A DNA stretch of 64,000 bases. It comes from Burkholderiales bacterium (GTDB lineage: Bacteria > Pseudomonadota > Gammaproteobacteria > Burkholderiales > Burkholderiaceae_B). The position numbers and the translations under genes were made by a program. The stretch lies in contig JAIXTE010000021.1 in the NCBI GenBank assembly GCA_027484315.1, positions 1 to 64,000 on the forward strand, read 5' to 3'. The notes below the pieces were generated by a model. The model did not search any database. It had not been told where the DNA came from and saw only the letters and a list, made by a program, of their open reading frames with translations. This document shows, piece after piece, positions 7,084-15,793 of the stretch (positions within the stretch are counted from its first letter, which is position 1; every line of letters begins with the position of its first letter).

Positions 7084-8817
7084 CTACCTCCTGAAAGTCG
7101 GGACTTCAGCAGATTGTTTGCTGATGTTCAAAGACGGCGTCATTTTCAGGCTGTCTTCATTTTCCACCTTGAAATTCTGCTGGATCTTGTCAATTGCCCT
7201 ACGTGTTGAACTACGGCCACCCGGGGGAAGTTCGATCACCCTTGGCGTGATCAGGAAAAGCCTGACCATGGTTTGGCTTGACTTTTCTGCATAAGAAAAA
7301 GCGGCGCCTATGAACGGGATGTCGCCCAGCACGGGAACCTTGTACTTGATGGAGTTCTCACTGTCCCGGTTGTATCCACCCACCAGCAGGGCCTTGTCAC
7401 CTTCCACAATGGCCTGGGTACTCAACACAGTGTTGCGCACAGTGGGCGATCCCTCTGTGGCCTGGCTGAGTGTTCCATCCTGGATGTCAACACGCAGGAA
7501 GATCTGGTCACCACCATCGCTTCGGATCAGCCTGGGCGTGACCTGCAAAAGACTGCCCGCAGTCACGGGAACAATTTGCGCCACCCGCTCACCTGTTACG
7601 CGGAGGTATTGGGTTTCCGACAAATCGATGAAGGCGGGAATGTTGTCCTGGGTCACAATATTTGGGCGAGCCAGCACTTTTGCATTCTGGTCTGCAATCA
7701 AGGCACGTATTCTGGCCAAAAATTTCGACGGATCCACAACTGAACTGGCCCCGTTGTAAAGCGATGAAGGAGGTGCAATCGTGGAGGCATTGCCGGGAAA
7801 GTCGAACTGCACACCACCGGCGCGCAAACCGAATTCCATGCCAATTTGGTCAAGGCTTTCCTTGTCAATTTCAACCAGCATGGCTTCGACTTCCACCATG
7901 GCAATGGGCGAATCCAAGCGTTCAATCAAGCTGCGGTAATACTCATGCTTGGACTTGATGTCGCGAATGACAATTGAATTGGTTCGGGGGTCTGCAGTCA
8001 CGGAAAAAGGCGTGAGGTTACTTTTGTCATTTCCGCTTTTCGATGGAATGCCAGCCTGCCCGGTAGGCTGCTGTGCCGCAGACACGTCATCGCCCCCCAA
8101 TGACTGAACAGGATTGAGTGCAACCTGACTTGACCTTTGCATGGGAGTAGGCATTGAGGTCACCATCGCGGAATGGTTTTTCAAGCCCAACAGTTCCAGC
8201 AATACCGTCAAGGCGCCTTTGGAAATAAAAGTTCTGTCCCGGAGATTGATTTCTCGGTCTTCCACGGAAGCATACTTGAGCTGAAAAACCATCAACTCGG
8301 GTTCGGTGGCACTGGGGTCCGGCCGGCTTCGTCCAAAGGCCGATTCGAGCAGTTTCAGGTAAGCAACCGGCCCAGAAGCAACCAACTCATTGTGCTTGTC
8401 GCTGTACATGACATTGAATTCCTTGTAGTACAAGCCGGCATTGCGCAGCATCTCCTCCCAGTCTGTCAGTGGGGGGAAATCGCCCACGTGGATTTTCTGG
8501 GATTTCCAGTCTCGTGGCTTGTAAATGTAAACGGTAGATCCATTCCTGAACCAGTTGATCTGATAGGCACCCGTGAAGTACGCCATGACCTCTTCTACAG
8601 AGCTGACCTTGAATTTCCCACTGACCGGGGTTGTGGGAAGGTCTCGCGACGCGAGATCCATACCAAAAAGGCCCAGTAAATGCGAGATTAGACGCTGGGG
8701 CCGCTCCTCAGAGGCAATGTAGATGATGGGCTCTTTTTTATCAGCCTCAGCAGCCATCACGGGTGGTTGCAGAGTGGCCAGAATCAGGCTGGCCATGCAA
8801 ATTAAATACTTATTCAT
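7084..8817 (-). CDS. sctC: T3SS outer-membrane secretin SctC
   Basis: The 577-residue product has a signal peptide (about residues 1-22, ending PPVMA) and N0/N1-type domains (LISHLLGLFG...SGKFKVSSVEEVMAYFTGAY). An N3 domain (FSVTADPRTNSIVIRD, around 275-320) and the C-terminal secretin barrel follow, with hallmark ARPNIVTQDN, VPVLGDIPFIG and FLITPRVIELP blocks. It forms the outer-membrane ring through which the needle passes. The start overlaps the sctL stop as ATGA. Its C-terminus runs about 60 residues past the barrel, where a pilotin-binding S-domain would sit, although no pilotin gene is visible. Confidence 0.95.
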   Translation of the reverse strand: MNKYLICMASLILATLQPPVMAAEADKKEPIIYIASEERPQRLISHLLGLFGMDLASRDLPTTPVSGKFKVSSVEEVMAYFTGAYQINWFRNGSTVYIYKPRDWKSQKIHVGDFPPLTDWEEMLRNAGLYYKEFNVMYSDKHNELVASGPVAYLKLLESAFGRSRPDPSATEPELMVFQLKYASVEDREINLRDRTFISKGALTVLLELLGLKNHSAMVTSMPTPMQRSSQVALNPVQSLGGDDVSAAQQPTGQAGIPSKSGNDKSNLTPFSVTADPRTNSIVIRDIKSKHEYYRSLIERLDSPIAMVEVEAMLVEIDKESLDQIGMEFGLRAGGVQFDFPGNASTIAPPSSLYNGASSVVDPSKFLARIRALIADQNAKVLARPNIVTQDNIPAFIDLSETQYLRVTGERVAQIVPVTAGSLLQVTPRLIRSDGGDQIFLRVDIQDGTLSQATEGSPTVRNTVLSTQAIVEGDKALLVGGYNRDSENSIKYKVPVLGDIPFIGAAFSYAEKSSQTMVRLFLITPRVIELPPGGRSSTRRAIDKIQQNFKVENEDSLKMTPSLNISKQSAEVPTFRR

Positions 8818-9470
8818 ACTGAACCTTCACCGGACAAAGTTGCGCTGTTGAAGAAGTCATGCAGCAAATCCACTTCTTCACTGACCAGCGCCAACCAGTT
8901 TTCAATGGATACTTCGGTGTAAGAATCGCCTGCCGACTTCACGACAAAACGTTCGCGCTGAACCTCTGGGTCAGGCACAACTGCCCACTTCTGAAACCCC
9001 AGTTCAGCCGCCAGTTTTTCGGCAATTACCTGTTGGACAAAGCCCGCTTGGTCAGGATGAGCGCGCACCGTAACCTCGGCATTGGACTGAAGATTGCGCA
9101 ACAGTGAGCGCACCAAAGGCTCCAACCGGAGGTGCTCGGGGGACTCCCTCAACAACTGTTCAATCGCCAGACGAGTCACTTCCACACAGGAATTTGCGGA
9201 ATTGTCTTCAAGCTGCGTACGCCGGGAGTCGAACATGGCTTTTACATTTTTGAGATCCTGCTGGCACTTGCTGGCGGTTTCTTCGAGAACTTGTCTGCGC
9301 TGTGTTTCCATGCGCCCCTGGAATTCCTCTTCCATGGATTCGATGCGCCTTTCTGCCACCGCCATGAGTGACCGATAGTCCGTCACCTGATTCAGCAAGG
9401 TTCCAGGGATCCAGCTTCCGACAAAGTCAAAGTCGTCAGGCGTTTGAATCTTTCTGATCAAACTCAGCAT
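8814..9470 (-). CDS. sctL: T3SS ATPase regulator/stator SctL
   Basis: The chosen ATG at 9470 (MLSLIRKIQTPDD) has AGGAAG five bases upstream and gives 218 residues; a longer start at 9533 would add 21 residues inside sctK. The protein has an N-terminal segment, a long charged coiled coil (residues about 40-100, MEEEFQGRMETQRRQ region) and a C-terminal globular domain (VTVRAHPDQAGFVQQV). This is the FliH/YscL/HrpE plan. SctL dimers link the SctN ATPase to the SctQ sorting platform. It lies between sctK and sctC, overlapping both. Confidence 0.85.
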   Translation of the reverse strand: MLSLIRKIQTPDDFDFVGSWIPGTLLNQVTDYRSLMAVAERRIESMEEEFQGRMETQRRQVLEETASKCQQDLKNVKAMFDSRRTQLEDNSANSCVEVTRLAIEQLLRESPEHLRLEPLVRSLLRNLQSNAEVTVRAHPDQAGFVQQVIAEKLAAELGFQKWAVVPDPEVQRERFVVKSAGDSYTEVSIENWLALVSEEVDLLHDFFNSATLSGEGSV

Positions 9471-10164
9471 ATTCTTCCTGTAGATTTCCAAAATCAATTT
9501 GCGGGATGTCGAACTGCTTTTGCCATTCGGCAATGGCAGTCAGAACATGTCCCTCCACCCAATTCCTGAATTCGTCCTGCTGATCTTTTGGGACGGCTGG
9601 AATTTGAGCCAGAAGCGACAGCAGGAATTCTGGCAAGGTCAATCGCCACCGCCTCATGAAAACCGGCTGAAACTGCCGCAAATACATCGCAAGAACCAGT
9701 TTCACTGAGTCGAGCAATTTCAACTGGCGCGCTGATTGCAGGACGATTGGCGCCACCACGAACCGAATTGACTCCAGGCCCGGGCTTAGCCCCCTCAATC
9801 CGGCAATAAGGGCGCGGATTTTTTCAGTGTCATGGACACCGTACAACTCTTCCCAATCCTGGGGTCTTACCTTCAGGATGGACTCATCGAACGTGATGCA
9901 AGCCAGGTCAGAGAACTGCTCACTGAAACCCTCGGATGGAAGCAAGGCCAAGACAAGAATTTCAGCGGACTCGTTCATTGCGCTGTCTGGCACCAGTGCC
10001 AGGTCGAACATGCGACGAACACGCAGTACCGCCTTGTAATCATTGGCGTCTGACTGATTCAGGTCATGCGACCTCAATTCACGCAGACGATCCGCATGCA
10101 AGTTTTCAAACGGATTGCCCCACCAGGACCACCACCGACCCGTGATGAGTTCATTGCGTATCAT
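9436..10164 (-). CDS. sctK: Probable T3SS sorting-platform protein SctK
   Basis: The 242-residue protein (246 from a GTG at 10,176) is soluble and has no recognisable catalytic motif. It begins with a Trp-rich segment (GRWWSWWGNPFENLH) and continues with leucine-rich helices, as in the poorly conserved YscK/OrgA/PscK family. The identification comes mainly from its place between sctJ and sctL, where sctK lies in Ysc- and SPI-1-type loci. SctK connects the SctD ring to SctQ. The start is uncertain, because neither candidate has a good ribosome site; both lie inside sctJ. Confidence 0.7.
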   Translation of the reverse strand: MIRNELITGRWWSWWGNPFENLHADRLRELRSHDLNQSDANDYKAVLRVRRMFDLALVPDSAMNESAEILVLALLPSEGFSEQFSDLACITFDESILKVRPQDWEELYGVHDTEKIRALIAGLRGLSPGLESIRFVVAPIVLQSARQLKLLDSVKLVLAMYLRQFQPVFMRRWRLTLPEFLLSLLAQIPAVPKDQQDEFRNWVEGHVLTAIAEWQKQFDIPQIDFGNLQEEYAEFDQKDSNA

Positions 10165-10948
10165 TTGCCTGCTCACGCTTGAAGGTTTTCATGAACTTGG
10201 GCCAGTCATTTTCGTCGGCCACCGACAGGTAAACCGCGCCCAGAGAAAGCACCCAGATTCCAAGCAGCACGTAAACAATCATCAGGAAATAGAAGCGGTC
10301 TTCCGGCATGATGGCCATAGGCCCATACCAGATTAACGGAAGATGCTTCTCCAAGTATTCATTTGAGGGGATTGCAACAATCGAGATCCGTTCTGCATTG
10401 GTTCCACCCACGCCTGGAATACTGCTGCTCACGAGTTCGCGAATTTTGGCGATATAGGCTTGAAAAGGTGAATTGGTTTTGTGTACAACAAAAACCGCCA
10501 CGGACGAGGGAATCAGTTGTTCTCCAGGTGCAGGACGCTCGGGTAACACCAGGTGCACGCGGGCGGAAATAACCCCGTCGATTGTCAACAGTGTTTGCTC
10601 GAGCTCTTGGGAAAGTGCGAACAGGTAACGCGCTTTTTCTTCAAGCGGAGAACTGATCATGCCCTCTTTCTTGAAAATCTCACCCATGGAACCACGGCGG
10701 CTTTTTGGAAGACCACGCGCCTTGAGCACCGCGAGGGCATCACCGGACATGCGCTGAGGCACTGTGATGGTGACACCAGTTTTTGTGATGTCTTTTTGTG
10801 CAGGGATACCTGAATCAAGCAGTACCGAGTAAATCTCGTTTGCATCTGTTTCATCAAGGTCTTGAAAAAGGGCCATTCGGGAGCCGCAGGCTTGAAGCAT
10901 CAGCACGGTGACCACATACACAAATGCGCGGCCGGCAAAGGCTTTCAT
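10151..10948 (-). CDS. sctJ: T3SS inner-membrane ring lipoprotein SctJ
   Basis: The 265-residue product carries a lipoprotein signal with lipobox LQAC (Cys21). It then has the two ring-building domains of the YscJ/PrgK/FliF family: residues about 28-85 (YSVLLDSGIPAQKD...) and 115-195 (GELEQTLLTIDGVISARVHLVLPE type pattern). A C-terminal transmembrane helix follows around 218-240 (FLMIVYVLLGIWVLSLGAVYL) with a basic tail. SctJ forms the inner periplasmic ring of the basal body. The ATG overlaps the sctI stop as ATGA. Confidence 0.95.
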   Translation of the reverse strand: MKAFAGRAFVYVVTVLMLQACGSRMALFQDLDETDANEIYSVLLDSGIPAQKDITKTGVTITVPQRMSGDALAVLKARGLPKSRRGSMGEIFKKEGMISSPLEEKARYLFALSQELEQTLLTIDGVISARVHLVLPERPAPGEQLIPSSVAVFVVHKTNSPFQAYIAKIRELVSSSIPGVGGTNAERISIVAIPSNEYLEKHLPLIWYGPMAIMPEDRFYFLMIVYVLLGIWVLSLGAVYLSVADENDWPKFMKTFKREQANDTQ

Positions 10949-11364
10949 GCTTTCCCCTTGGTGATGGACTGAACTTCTTCACCAAGATCCGTGGCTTTCT
11001 GCGCGGCATAATTCACTTGCATGAAAAACACATCGCCACCCGCCTCCAGGCGAAGCAGTGTTTCTGTCAGCTCTTTCATTTCAAAGCCCTGCTTGTCCAT
11101 TACGTTTTCGTTCAATTTGCCGGCCACGTCCATGCCGCGCACGATCTGATCAAGACCAAACACGTCCTTGATCATGGCGCCACCCAGGCCATAGCCCTTG
11201 TCGGGCGAGTCGGGATTGGAAGGAATGACCGGTGCGCCCCCTGTGGCGGACTTCATGCCACTGAGCAAGGTTGCAAAATGTGCACGGTCCACGGGGCTGG
11301 TTACGCTGGCGCGGGAAGAGCCGAGTTCCAGCGGTGCTGTTGCTTGAACGCTTATTTCTTTCAT
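10945..11364 (-). CDS. sctI: T3SS inner rod protein SctI
   Basis: The 139-residue protein has a variable Gly/Ser/Pro-rich first half. Its conserved-looking C-terminal helix (LLRLEAGGDVFFMQVNYAAQ, then KATDLGEEVQSITKGK) matches the YscI/HrpB inner-rod pattern of an amphipathic helix rich in Gln, Ala and Lys. It lies immediately before sctJ with an ATGA overlap, the conserved position of sctI in Ysc, SPI-1 and SPI-2 loci. SctI links the export gate to the needle base. It is separated from sctU by 48 bases, with a GAGGG site before its own ATG. Confidence 0.75.
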   Translation of the reverse strand: MKEISVQATAPLELGSSRASVTSPVDRAHFATLLSGMKSATGGAPVIPSNPDSPDKGYGLGGAMIKDVFGLDQIVRGMDVAGKLNENVMDKQGFEMKELTETLLRLEAGGDVFFMQVNYAAQKATDLGEEVQSITKGKA

Positions 11365-11412
11365 GATGCCCTCTTAGAAACACTCAAGTAATAAGTGCAC
11401 TTTGAGGAGGGG

Positions 11413-12459
11413 TTAGTTCCGCTTGTCGCCCAGAGAAAAAACCAGCTTGAACACTGCCGCAGCCATTTCAAGGTGCTGACGCTGCAGGTATTCTTCTTCT
11501 TCGCACTCGGCGTAGATCATCCGCGCCAGCTGAACGTTCTGCACCAGGGGAATGCCATGCTTGCTTGCCATTTCACGGATTTGGCGGGCCTCATCGTCTG
11601 TGCCCATGGCGAGGATGAAAGGCAGGTCGTGGGTGCCTGGTTCATAGTCGAGCGCCACTGCAATGTGGGTTGGGTTGGTCACTACCACTTTGGCATCGGG
11701 AACACGCTGCAGGGATGAATTAAGCAATCGGCGGTGATTCTGACGCAGGTAACTTTTGAACTGGGGGTCTCCGTTCATTTGCTTGTATTCGTCTTTCACC
11801 TCGCTTTTGCTCATCTTGATTTCTTTCAGGTGATGAAAGTAGGTGGCCGCCCAGTCGATGGCGGAAAGAGAAACGAACAGGCCAATGGTGACCATCAAAG
11901 TGAATTCCAACAGGTGCCCCATGACCTGAAACATGGCGTCCAGCCCGGAACGGTAGCTGTAAATGATGTCATTCATATTGCTTTTGATGACCCAATAAAT
12001 AACATAGGCCAGGATAAAAACCTTGAAGACCGAGATCATTAACTGAATCAGCGATTTCTTGGAAAACATGTTCTTGATTGTGGGAACCGGATCAAGCTTT
12101 TTGAAGGAAGGAGTTGCAGCCTCTGCAGCGATCACGAAGCCGGTTTGCGCAAAGGTCCCAATCACGCCCACGAGTGCAGCCACCACCACGACGGGAATGG
12201 TCATTTCCAGAAAAGTCTGCAGGGTGGTCATTGCCACCTTGGAACTCAGCACGTACTCCTGCTTGAATGCGATTTCGATGTACATGTCCATCAGGAAACC
12301 AAAGCTGTCTAGTATTTTAGGAAACATGATGAAAACAGTGGCGTAGCAAAAGGCTAGCCTGAACAGGGTGAGTACGTCTTTGCTGACAGCAACCTGGCCT
12401 TTCTTTTTACTGTCTTCTTTCTTTTTGTCCGTGGGTTGTTCTGTTTTTTCTCCACTCAT
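11413..12459 (-). CDS. sctU: T3SS export switch protein SctU
   Basis: The ATG at 12,459 overlaps the sctT stop as ATGA and gives 348 residues starting MSGEKTEQPTDKKKEDSKKK, the standard charged start of FlhB/YscU proteins. Four membrane helices follow (roughly residues 30-50, 82-106, 140-158, 183-203). The cytoplasmic domain contains the autocleavage motif NPTH at 262-265, followed by IAVAL. Self-cleavage at NPTH allows the switch from early to late substrates. An upstream in-frame start at 12,735 lies wholly inside sctT and is rejected. Confidence 0.96.
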   Translation of the reverse strand: MSGEKTEQPTDKKKEDSKKKGQVAVSKDVLTLFRLAFCYATVFIMFPKILDSFGFLMDMYIEIAFKQEYVLSSKVAMTTLQTFLEMTIPVVVVAALVGVIGTFAQTGFVIAAEAATPSFKKLDPVPTIKNMFSKKSLIQLMISVFKVFILAYVIYWVIKSNMNDIIYSYRSGLDAMFQVMGHLLEFTLMVTIGLFVSLSAIDWAATYFHHLKEIKMSKSEVKDEYKQMNGDPQFKSYLRQNHRRLLNSSLQRVPDAKVVVTNPTHIAVALDYEPGTHDLPFILAMGTDDEARQIREMASKHGIPLVQNVQLARMIYAECEEEEYLQRQHLEMAAAVFKLVFSLGDKRN

Positions 12460-13256
12460 AACAACTCCCCCACCATGTTTGAAAGTGCACCGGAATAAAT
12501 CCGGAAAATACTGAATATCTCTTCTTCGGCAAATGTCAGCAGCAAGATCAGTGCGCCGATACCAAAGACCGACCGCAACCCGAATTGCAGGCTGTACACC
12601 TGCATTTGGGGCGTGAAGCCAGAGAGCACCTCCATGGCAATTTCCACCAACAGAATAATGATCAGAACCGGTGCTGAGAGCAAAATGGCGAAGGCAAAGT
12701 GATCCACGGTGAGCTTGACCAGGGCGACGGACCACGTGGCGAATTGGGTTGCTTCAATGGTTCCTGGCGGAAAGACGATGTAGCTGTTCATCAGATGATC
12801 AGTAATGGCGCTAAGCCCCGGACCCGCCAGGATAAGGGTAGAAAAAAGAAGACCAAAAAGGCTTTCCAGTGGCAATTGCTCACCCGAATCCTGACCACTG
12901 ACCTGGGCCGAAAATGTGGCCCCCCGGTAAACATCGATCAAGGCGCCCAGTGCCATGAAAATATAGTATGGCAACGCCAGTGTGAGGCCCAGGAAACTAC
13001 CCAGCATCACTTCGCTTAACAGGGTGAGGAAGGCAAGGCTAGGCCCTTGCGAAGGCCGTGCTGCAGTGCCGAAAGCAATGGTTACCGGCATCGCCACCAT
13101 CGAAATTGCAATTGCACTTTTGATCAGACCGCTCATGCTTCCTTTGGAAAACAGGGGAATGAACAGGATGAAAATGAGGGTTCTGGGCAGGTAATATGCC
13201 AAGATGGCCAGGAAAGTTCTGACTGAATCGGTGTTGCCCTGAAGTAACTCAACCAT
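12456..13256 (-). CDS. sctT: T3SS export gate protein SctT
   Basis: This 267-residue polytopic membrane protein of the FliR/YscT family starts at the ATG at 13,256 (MVELLQGNTDSV), overlapping the sctS stop by eight bases. A TTG nine codons upstream is less likely. Six or so hydrophobic helices are visible, including FLAILAYYLPRTLIFILFIP, the segment around GLIKSAIAISMVAMPV, and LSAPVLIIILLVEIAMEVLSG followed by the FTPQMQVYSLQFGLR block conserved in the family. With SctR and SctS it builds the helical export gate. Confidence 0.95.
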   Translation of the reverse strand: MVELLQGNTDSVRTFLAILAYYLPRTLIFILFIPLFSKGSMSGLIKSAIAISMVAMPVTIAFGTAARPSQGPSLAFLTLLSEVMLGSFLGLTLALPYYIFMALGALIDVYRGATFSAQVSGQDSGEQLPLESLFGLLFSTLILAGPGLSAITDHLMNSYIVFPPGTIEATQFATWSVALVKLTVDHFAFAILLSAPVLIIILLVEIAMEVLSGFTPQMQVYSLQFGLRSVFGIGALILLLTFAEEEIFSIFRIYSGALSNMVGELL

Positions 13257-13512
13257 ACATCGACGGCATGCTGATGACTTCAAGGATCTGGTTGGTGAAC
13301 TGGATCATCACGCCGGCTATCCAGGGCCCCAGCATGACCAGCGAGACCACGCAAGCGAGCAGTTTGATACCAAAAGGCAAAGCCTGATCCTGCAACTGAA
13401 AAATGGCCTGCAGGAAACCGAGGGTAAAACCAAGCACCACGGTAACTGCCACGACCGGCATGGAAACCATCAATGCGATCCAGAGCGCCTGATTGACGTA
13501 GCTGATGATCAT
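13249..13512 (-). CDS. sctS: T3SS export gate protein SctS
   Basis: The 87-residue protein has two transmembrane helices (about 15-40, LMVSMPVVAVTVVLGFTLGF, and 50-75, LLACVVSLVMLGPWIAGVM) separated by the conserved Q-rich loop LQAIFQLQDQALPF. This is the compact FliQ/YscS architecture. It starts two bases after the sctR stop and overlaps sctT. Four copies per machine are expected from the family. Confidence 0.95.
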   Translation of the reverse strand: MIISYVNQALWIALMVSMPVVAVTVVLGFTLGFLQAIFQLQDQALPFGIKLLACVVSLVMLGPWIAGVMIQFTNQILEVISMPSMYG

Positions 13513-13514
13513 TG

Positions 13515-14171
13515 CTAAACCCCGTAAGAGGAAATCAGGCCCGAGAACACCTTGGCCCAGCCTTCCACCGCAACAAACAACAGAATCTTGGCTGGAACGG
13601 TGAGCGACATGGGCGAAACCATCATCATCCCGAGCGCCATCAATGCGCTGGAAACCGCCAGGTCGATAATGACAAATGGCAGGTACAGATACAGCCCCAT
13701 GCGGAACGCTTCTGAAAGCTCGGACGCCACGAAAGCAGGCAAGATGACGGTTAGGTCATTGCGCTCCAGTTCCGGGGCCTGGTATTTCTTGGAAATCCGC
13801 TTGGAAGTTTCAAAAAAGCTGTCGTGGTAGTCCGGGTTGATATGCTTGAGCATGAACACCTTGAAGGGAGGAACCGCTGCACTAATGGACTCCACCATTT
13901 CGGTGCCGGTTTCAGGCATTTTCCCCATGGGTGCAAATCGCTGGCCCGCTTCCTGTAACACAGGCCCCATCACCAGCAGGGTGATCACCATGGAAATCCC
14001 ATACAGGACCATGTTCGAAGGAACCTGCTGCACACCGATCGCATTTCGCAAAATCAGCAGCACCGCCGAGATCTTCAGAAATGAAGTGGCAGTGACTGCA
14101 ACCAACGGCACCATCGACAGCGAGGCGACGGTGACAACCAGCGAAATGGGGTTAATTGTCTCCGTTGCCAT
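13515..14171 (-). CDS. sctR: T3SS export gate protein SctR
   Basis: This is a FliP/YscR family membrane protein of 218 residues from the ATG at 14,171 (MATETINPISLV), inside the end of sctQ. Conserved blocks include TSFLKISAVLLILRNAIGVQ followed by QVPSNMVLYGISM in the first half, and FVASELSEAFRMGLYLYLPF followed by VIIDLAVSSALMALGMMM in the second. Five SctR subunits form the core of the export gate. Gene order R-S-T-U is the universally conserved T3SS block. Confidence 0.96.
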   Translation of the reverse strand: MATETINPISLVVTVASLSMVPLVAVTATSFLKISAVLLILRNAIGVQQVPSNMVLYGISMVITLLVMGPVLQEAGQRFAPMGKMPETGTEMVESISAAVPPFKVFMLKHINPDYHDSFFETSKRISKKYQAPELERNDLTVILPAFVASELSEAFRMGLYLYLPFVIIDLAVSSALMALGMMMVSPMSLTVPAKILLFVAVEGWAKVFSGLISSYGV

Positions 14172-14559
14172 TCTCAACCCTTTGCGTGACTTGAACCATC
14201 AGGGTGTCCCTGAAGCGCACCAATTCGCCTTCCAGGATGGGAACACCACGCACGGTCAGACGAACCATGGGCAGGGTGTGGGTTTGCAATTCAATCAGGC
14301 TTCCTTCCTGAATGTTGCAGAGCTCGTTGAAATTGATCTGGGTACGGCCCGCCACCACTTCAAGCAACACGTCTTCCGGCCCGTCCATGCCTTGCACCAC
14401 ACCATCCCGAAGTGAATAGTCTGACCCGGGGTTGGCGTGAAGGGCGTTCTCAAGGTCATGACCGTCCCCATCGTGGTATCCGTATTCACTTTCCGCATCG
14501 ACAGACGAGCCCTTCCAGGACTCACCGCCAATTTGAATGTTCGATTCGTGTTCTGACAT
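14152..14559 (-). CDS. Predicted short SctQ isoform (internal translation start)
   Basis: An in-frame ATG at 14,559 (codon 275 of SctQ, MSEHESNIQIGG) is preceded by an AGAGAGG ribosome-binding sequence 11 bases upstream. It would give a 135-residue product holding the C-terminal SpoA domain and an acidic linker. YscQ, SsaQ, Spa33 and other SctQ proteins are known to produce such a short form that dimerises and binds the full-length protein. That it is translated here is inference from the site. Confidence 0.6.
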   Translation of the reverse strand: MSEHESNIQIGGESWKGSSVDAESEYGYHDGDGHDLENALHANPGSDYSLRDGVVQGMDGPEDVLLEVVAGRTQINFNELCNIQEGSLIELQTHTLPMVRLTVRGVPILEGELVRFRDTLMVQVTQRVENGNGDN

Positions 14560-15381
14560 TTTGAAATACACCTCTCTGGACCATTGGTTGCTGCAAACCG
14601 ATTTGCATTGAATTCGGGCTCTTAAGTTGATTTCGCCTGAATAGCCGGCATGTTGCTGAAGTGCGAGCAAGTCGCCTGGCTGGACAGAATTCAGATCGTC
14701 AAGGTTCCACCACGGACGCTGTAGCCAGAGAAACAGGTGAACATCGAACAGGATGGCCGCACCCAGCCAAAGACAGTTTTGCCGGTACGCAACACTGAAA
14801 TTGCGGACCAGGGATTCTGCAGCGCCCAGGCACTTCGTGTTTCCAAACGCAATCAATTTGGACGAGGTGTCTTCGTTGAAATACAACGCGTCGGTCAAAC
14901 CATCTTCAGCCGAGATGAATTCAGTATCGAATCCCCGGGGTCGCCAATCGAACAGATCGAACACTTCCGTGAGGGCATACTCAACCATCTCGACGATCTC
15001 GGGAGCATGTTCAATGGACCAATGTGCGAGCTCAGGTGTAACCAGTTGGCCGGTCTTTTCCCAAACCCATTCAGGATGAACGGCCAGCTTGAACTGCCCG
15101 TCCTGATAGTCTTCCAGATTCAGGACAACATAATCGCGCAGGGGAATGGGCAAGTACACACCTTGCGCACGCTTGATCTGGAACCTTTCTACAGCGTGAC
15201 TTTCAACATGATAGAGTTGTTGCCGGATGCCCTTGGAGGGGCACAGGACTGTTCTGCCTTTGGGCAGCGTGTTGATTGACGACATCTCCTGGACTGACCA
15301 TATTTCCAGAAAATCCTGGTTTGTCGCCCACTCTTCAGACTGAGTGATATCTGATTCCTCTTGCTCGTGTTCCAGCATCAT
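14152..15381 (-). CDS. sctQ: T3SS C-ring/sorting platform protein SctQ
   Basis: The ATG at 15,381 overlaps the sctO stop (TGA within ATGATG) and yields 409 residues; a TTG at 15,387 is less likely. The C-terminal 75 residues are a SpoA/FliN surface-presentation domain (VLLEVVAGRTQINFNELCNI through VQVTQRVENGN). A more diverged SpoA-like region precedes it (LLALQQHAGYSGEINLRARI). SctQ pods hold the ATPase beneath the export gate and sort substrates. An internal ATG at 14,559 with its own ribosome site probably makes a short C-terminal form (separate entry). Confidence 0.92.
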   Translation of the reverse strand: MMLEHEQEESDITQSEEWATNQDFLEIWSVQEMSSINTLPKGRTVLCPSKGIRQQLYHVESHAVERFQIKRAQGVYLPIPLRDYVVLNLEDYQDGQFKLAVHPEWVWEKTGQLVTPELAHWSIEHAPEIVEMVEYALTEVFDLFDWRPRGFDTEFISAEDGLTDALYFNEDTSSKLIAFGNTKCLGAAESLVRNFSVAYRQNCLWLGAAILFDVHLFLWLQRPWWNLDDLNSVQPGDLLALQQHAGYSGEINLRARIQCKSVCSNQWSREVYFKMSEHESNIQIGGESWKGSSVDAESEYGYHDGDGHDLENALHANPGSDYSLRDGVVQGMDGPEDVLLEVVAGRTQINFNELCNIQEGSLIELQTHTLPMVRLTVRGVPILEGELVRFRDTLMVQVTQRVENGNGDN

Positions 15382-15788
15382 GTCCAATCCATTTGTATTA
15401 ACTCTTCGATTTTTATTTTTGCTTTTTCCATCTCGTTGAGCTTGTCTTTCTCTTGCAGATAGCTTGTTCTACTCTGTTGGATCTGCTGAAAAAGCACATC
15501 ACCCTCCCGGGTCATCTGGTGTCGGTGCATCAGGAATGTCTGCTCGCGTTCCTTGAGCTCGATAAGGCCGCGCAAGTCCGAATTCCGACCAATGAAGGTA
15601 TTGATCTGCCTGGTGTGCTGGTCTTGGTACTTGTGTTCTTCCTCTTCCATTTTTTGGTGAAGCGATTCTCTTTCGTTTTGTTTGCCTTGCAAGGCCTGCT
15701 GCGCAGCCTTGCAAACCCGGCTTTGGCGATTAAGCCTTGCCTGGCGTATTTGCAGTAACAGCTTCAGATCCTGATCGTTGTCGGCCAT
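15378..15788 (-). CDS. sctO: T3SS ATPase stalk protein SctO
   Basis: The 136-residue, highly charged protein is predicted to be almost entirely coiled coil (LLQIRQARLNRQSRVCKAAQ onward, with many Gln, Glu, Lys and Arg). This is the YscO/InvI/FliJ architecture, which forms a stalk in the centre of the SctN hexamer and contacts SctV. It starts five bases after sctN and overlaps sctQ, the usual N-O-Q order with sctP missing between O and Q. Confidence 0.88.
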   Translation of the reverse strand: MADNDQDLKLLLQIRQARLNRQSRVCKAAQQALQGKQNERESLHQKMEEEEHKYQDQHTRQINTFIGRNSDLRGLIELKEREQTFLMHRHQMTREGDVLFQQIQQSRTSYLQEKDKLNEMEKAKIKIEELIQMDWT

Positions 15789-15793
15789 GGTGA

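Noticed and set aside
12459-12735. Longer sctU start at 12,735
   Set aside because: The extra 92 residues lie entirely inside sctT, are Cys/His/Arg-rich and do not resemble FlhB/YscU; the ATGA overlap start gives the canonical N-terminus.
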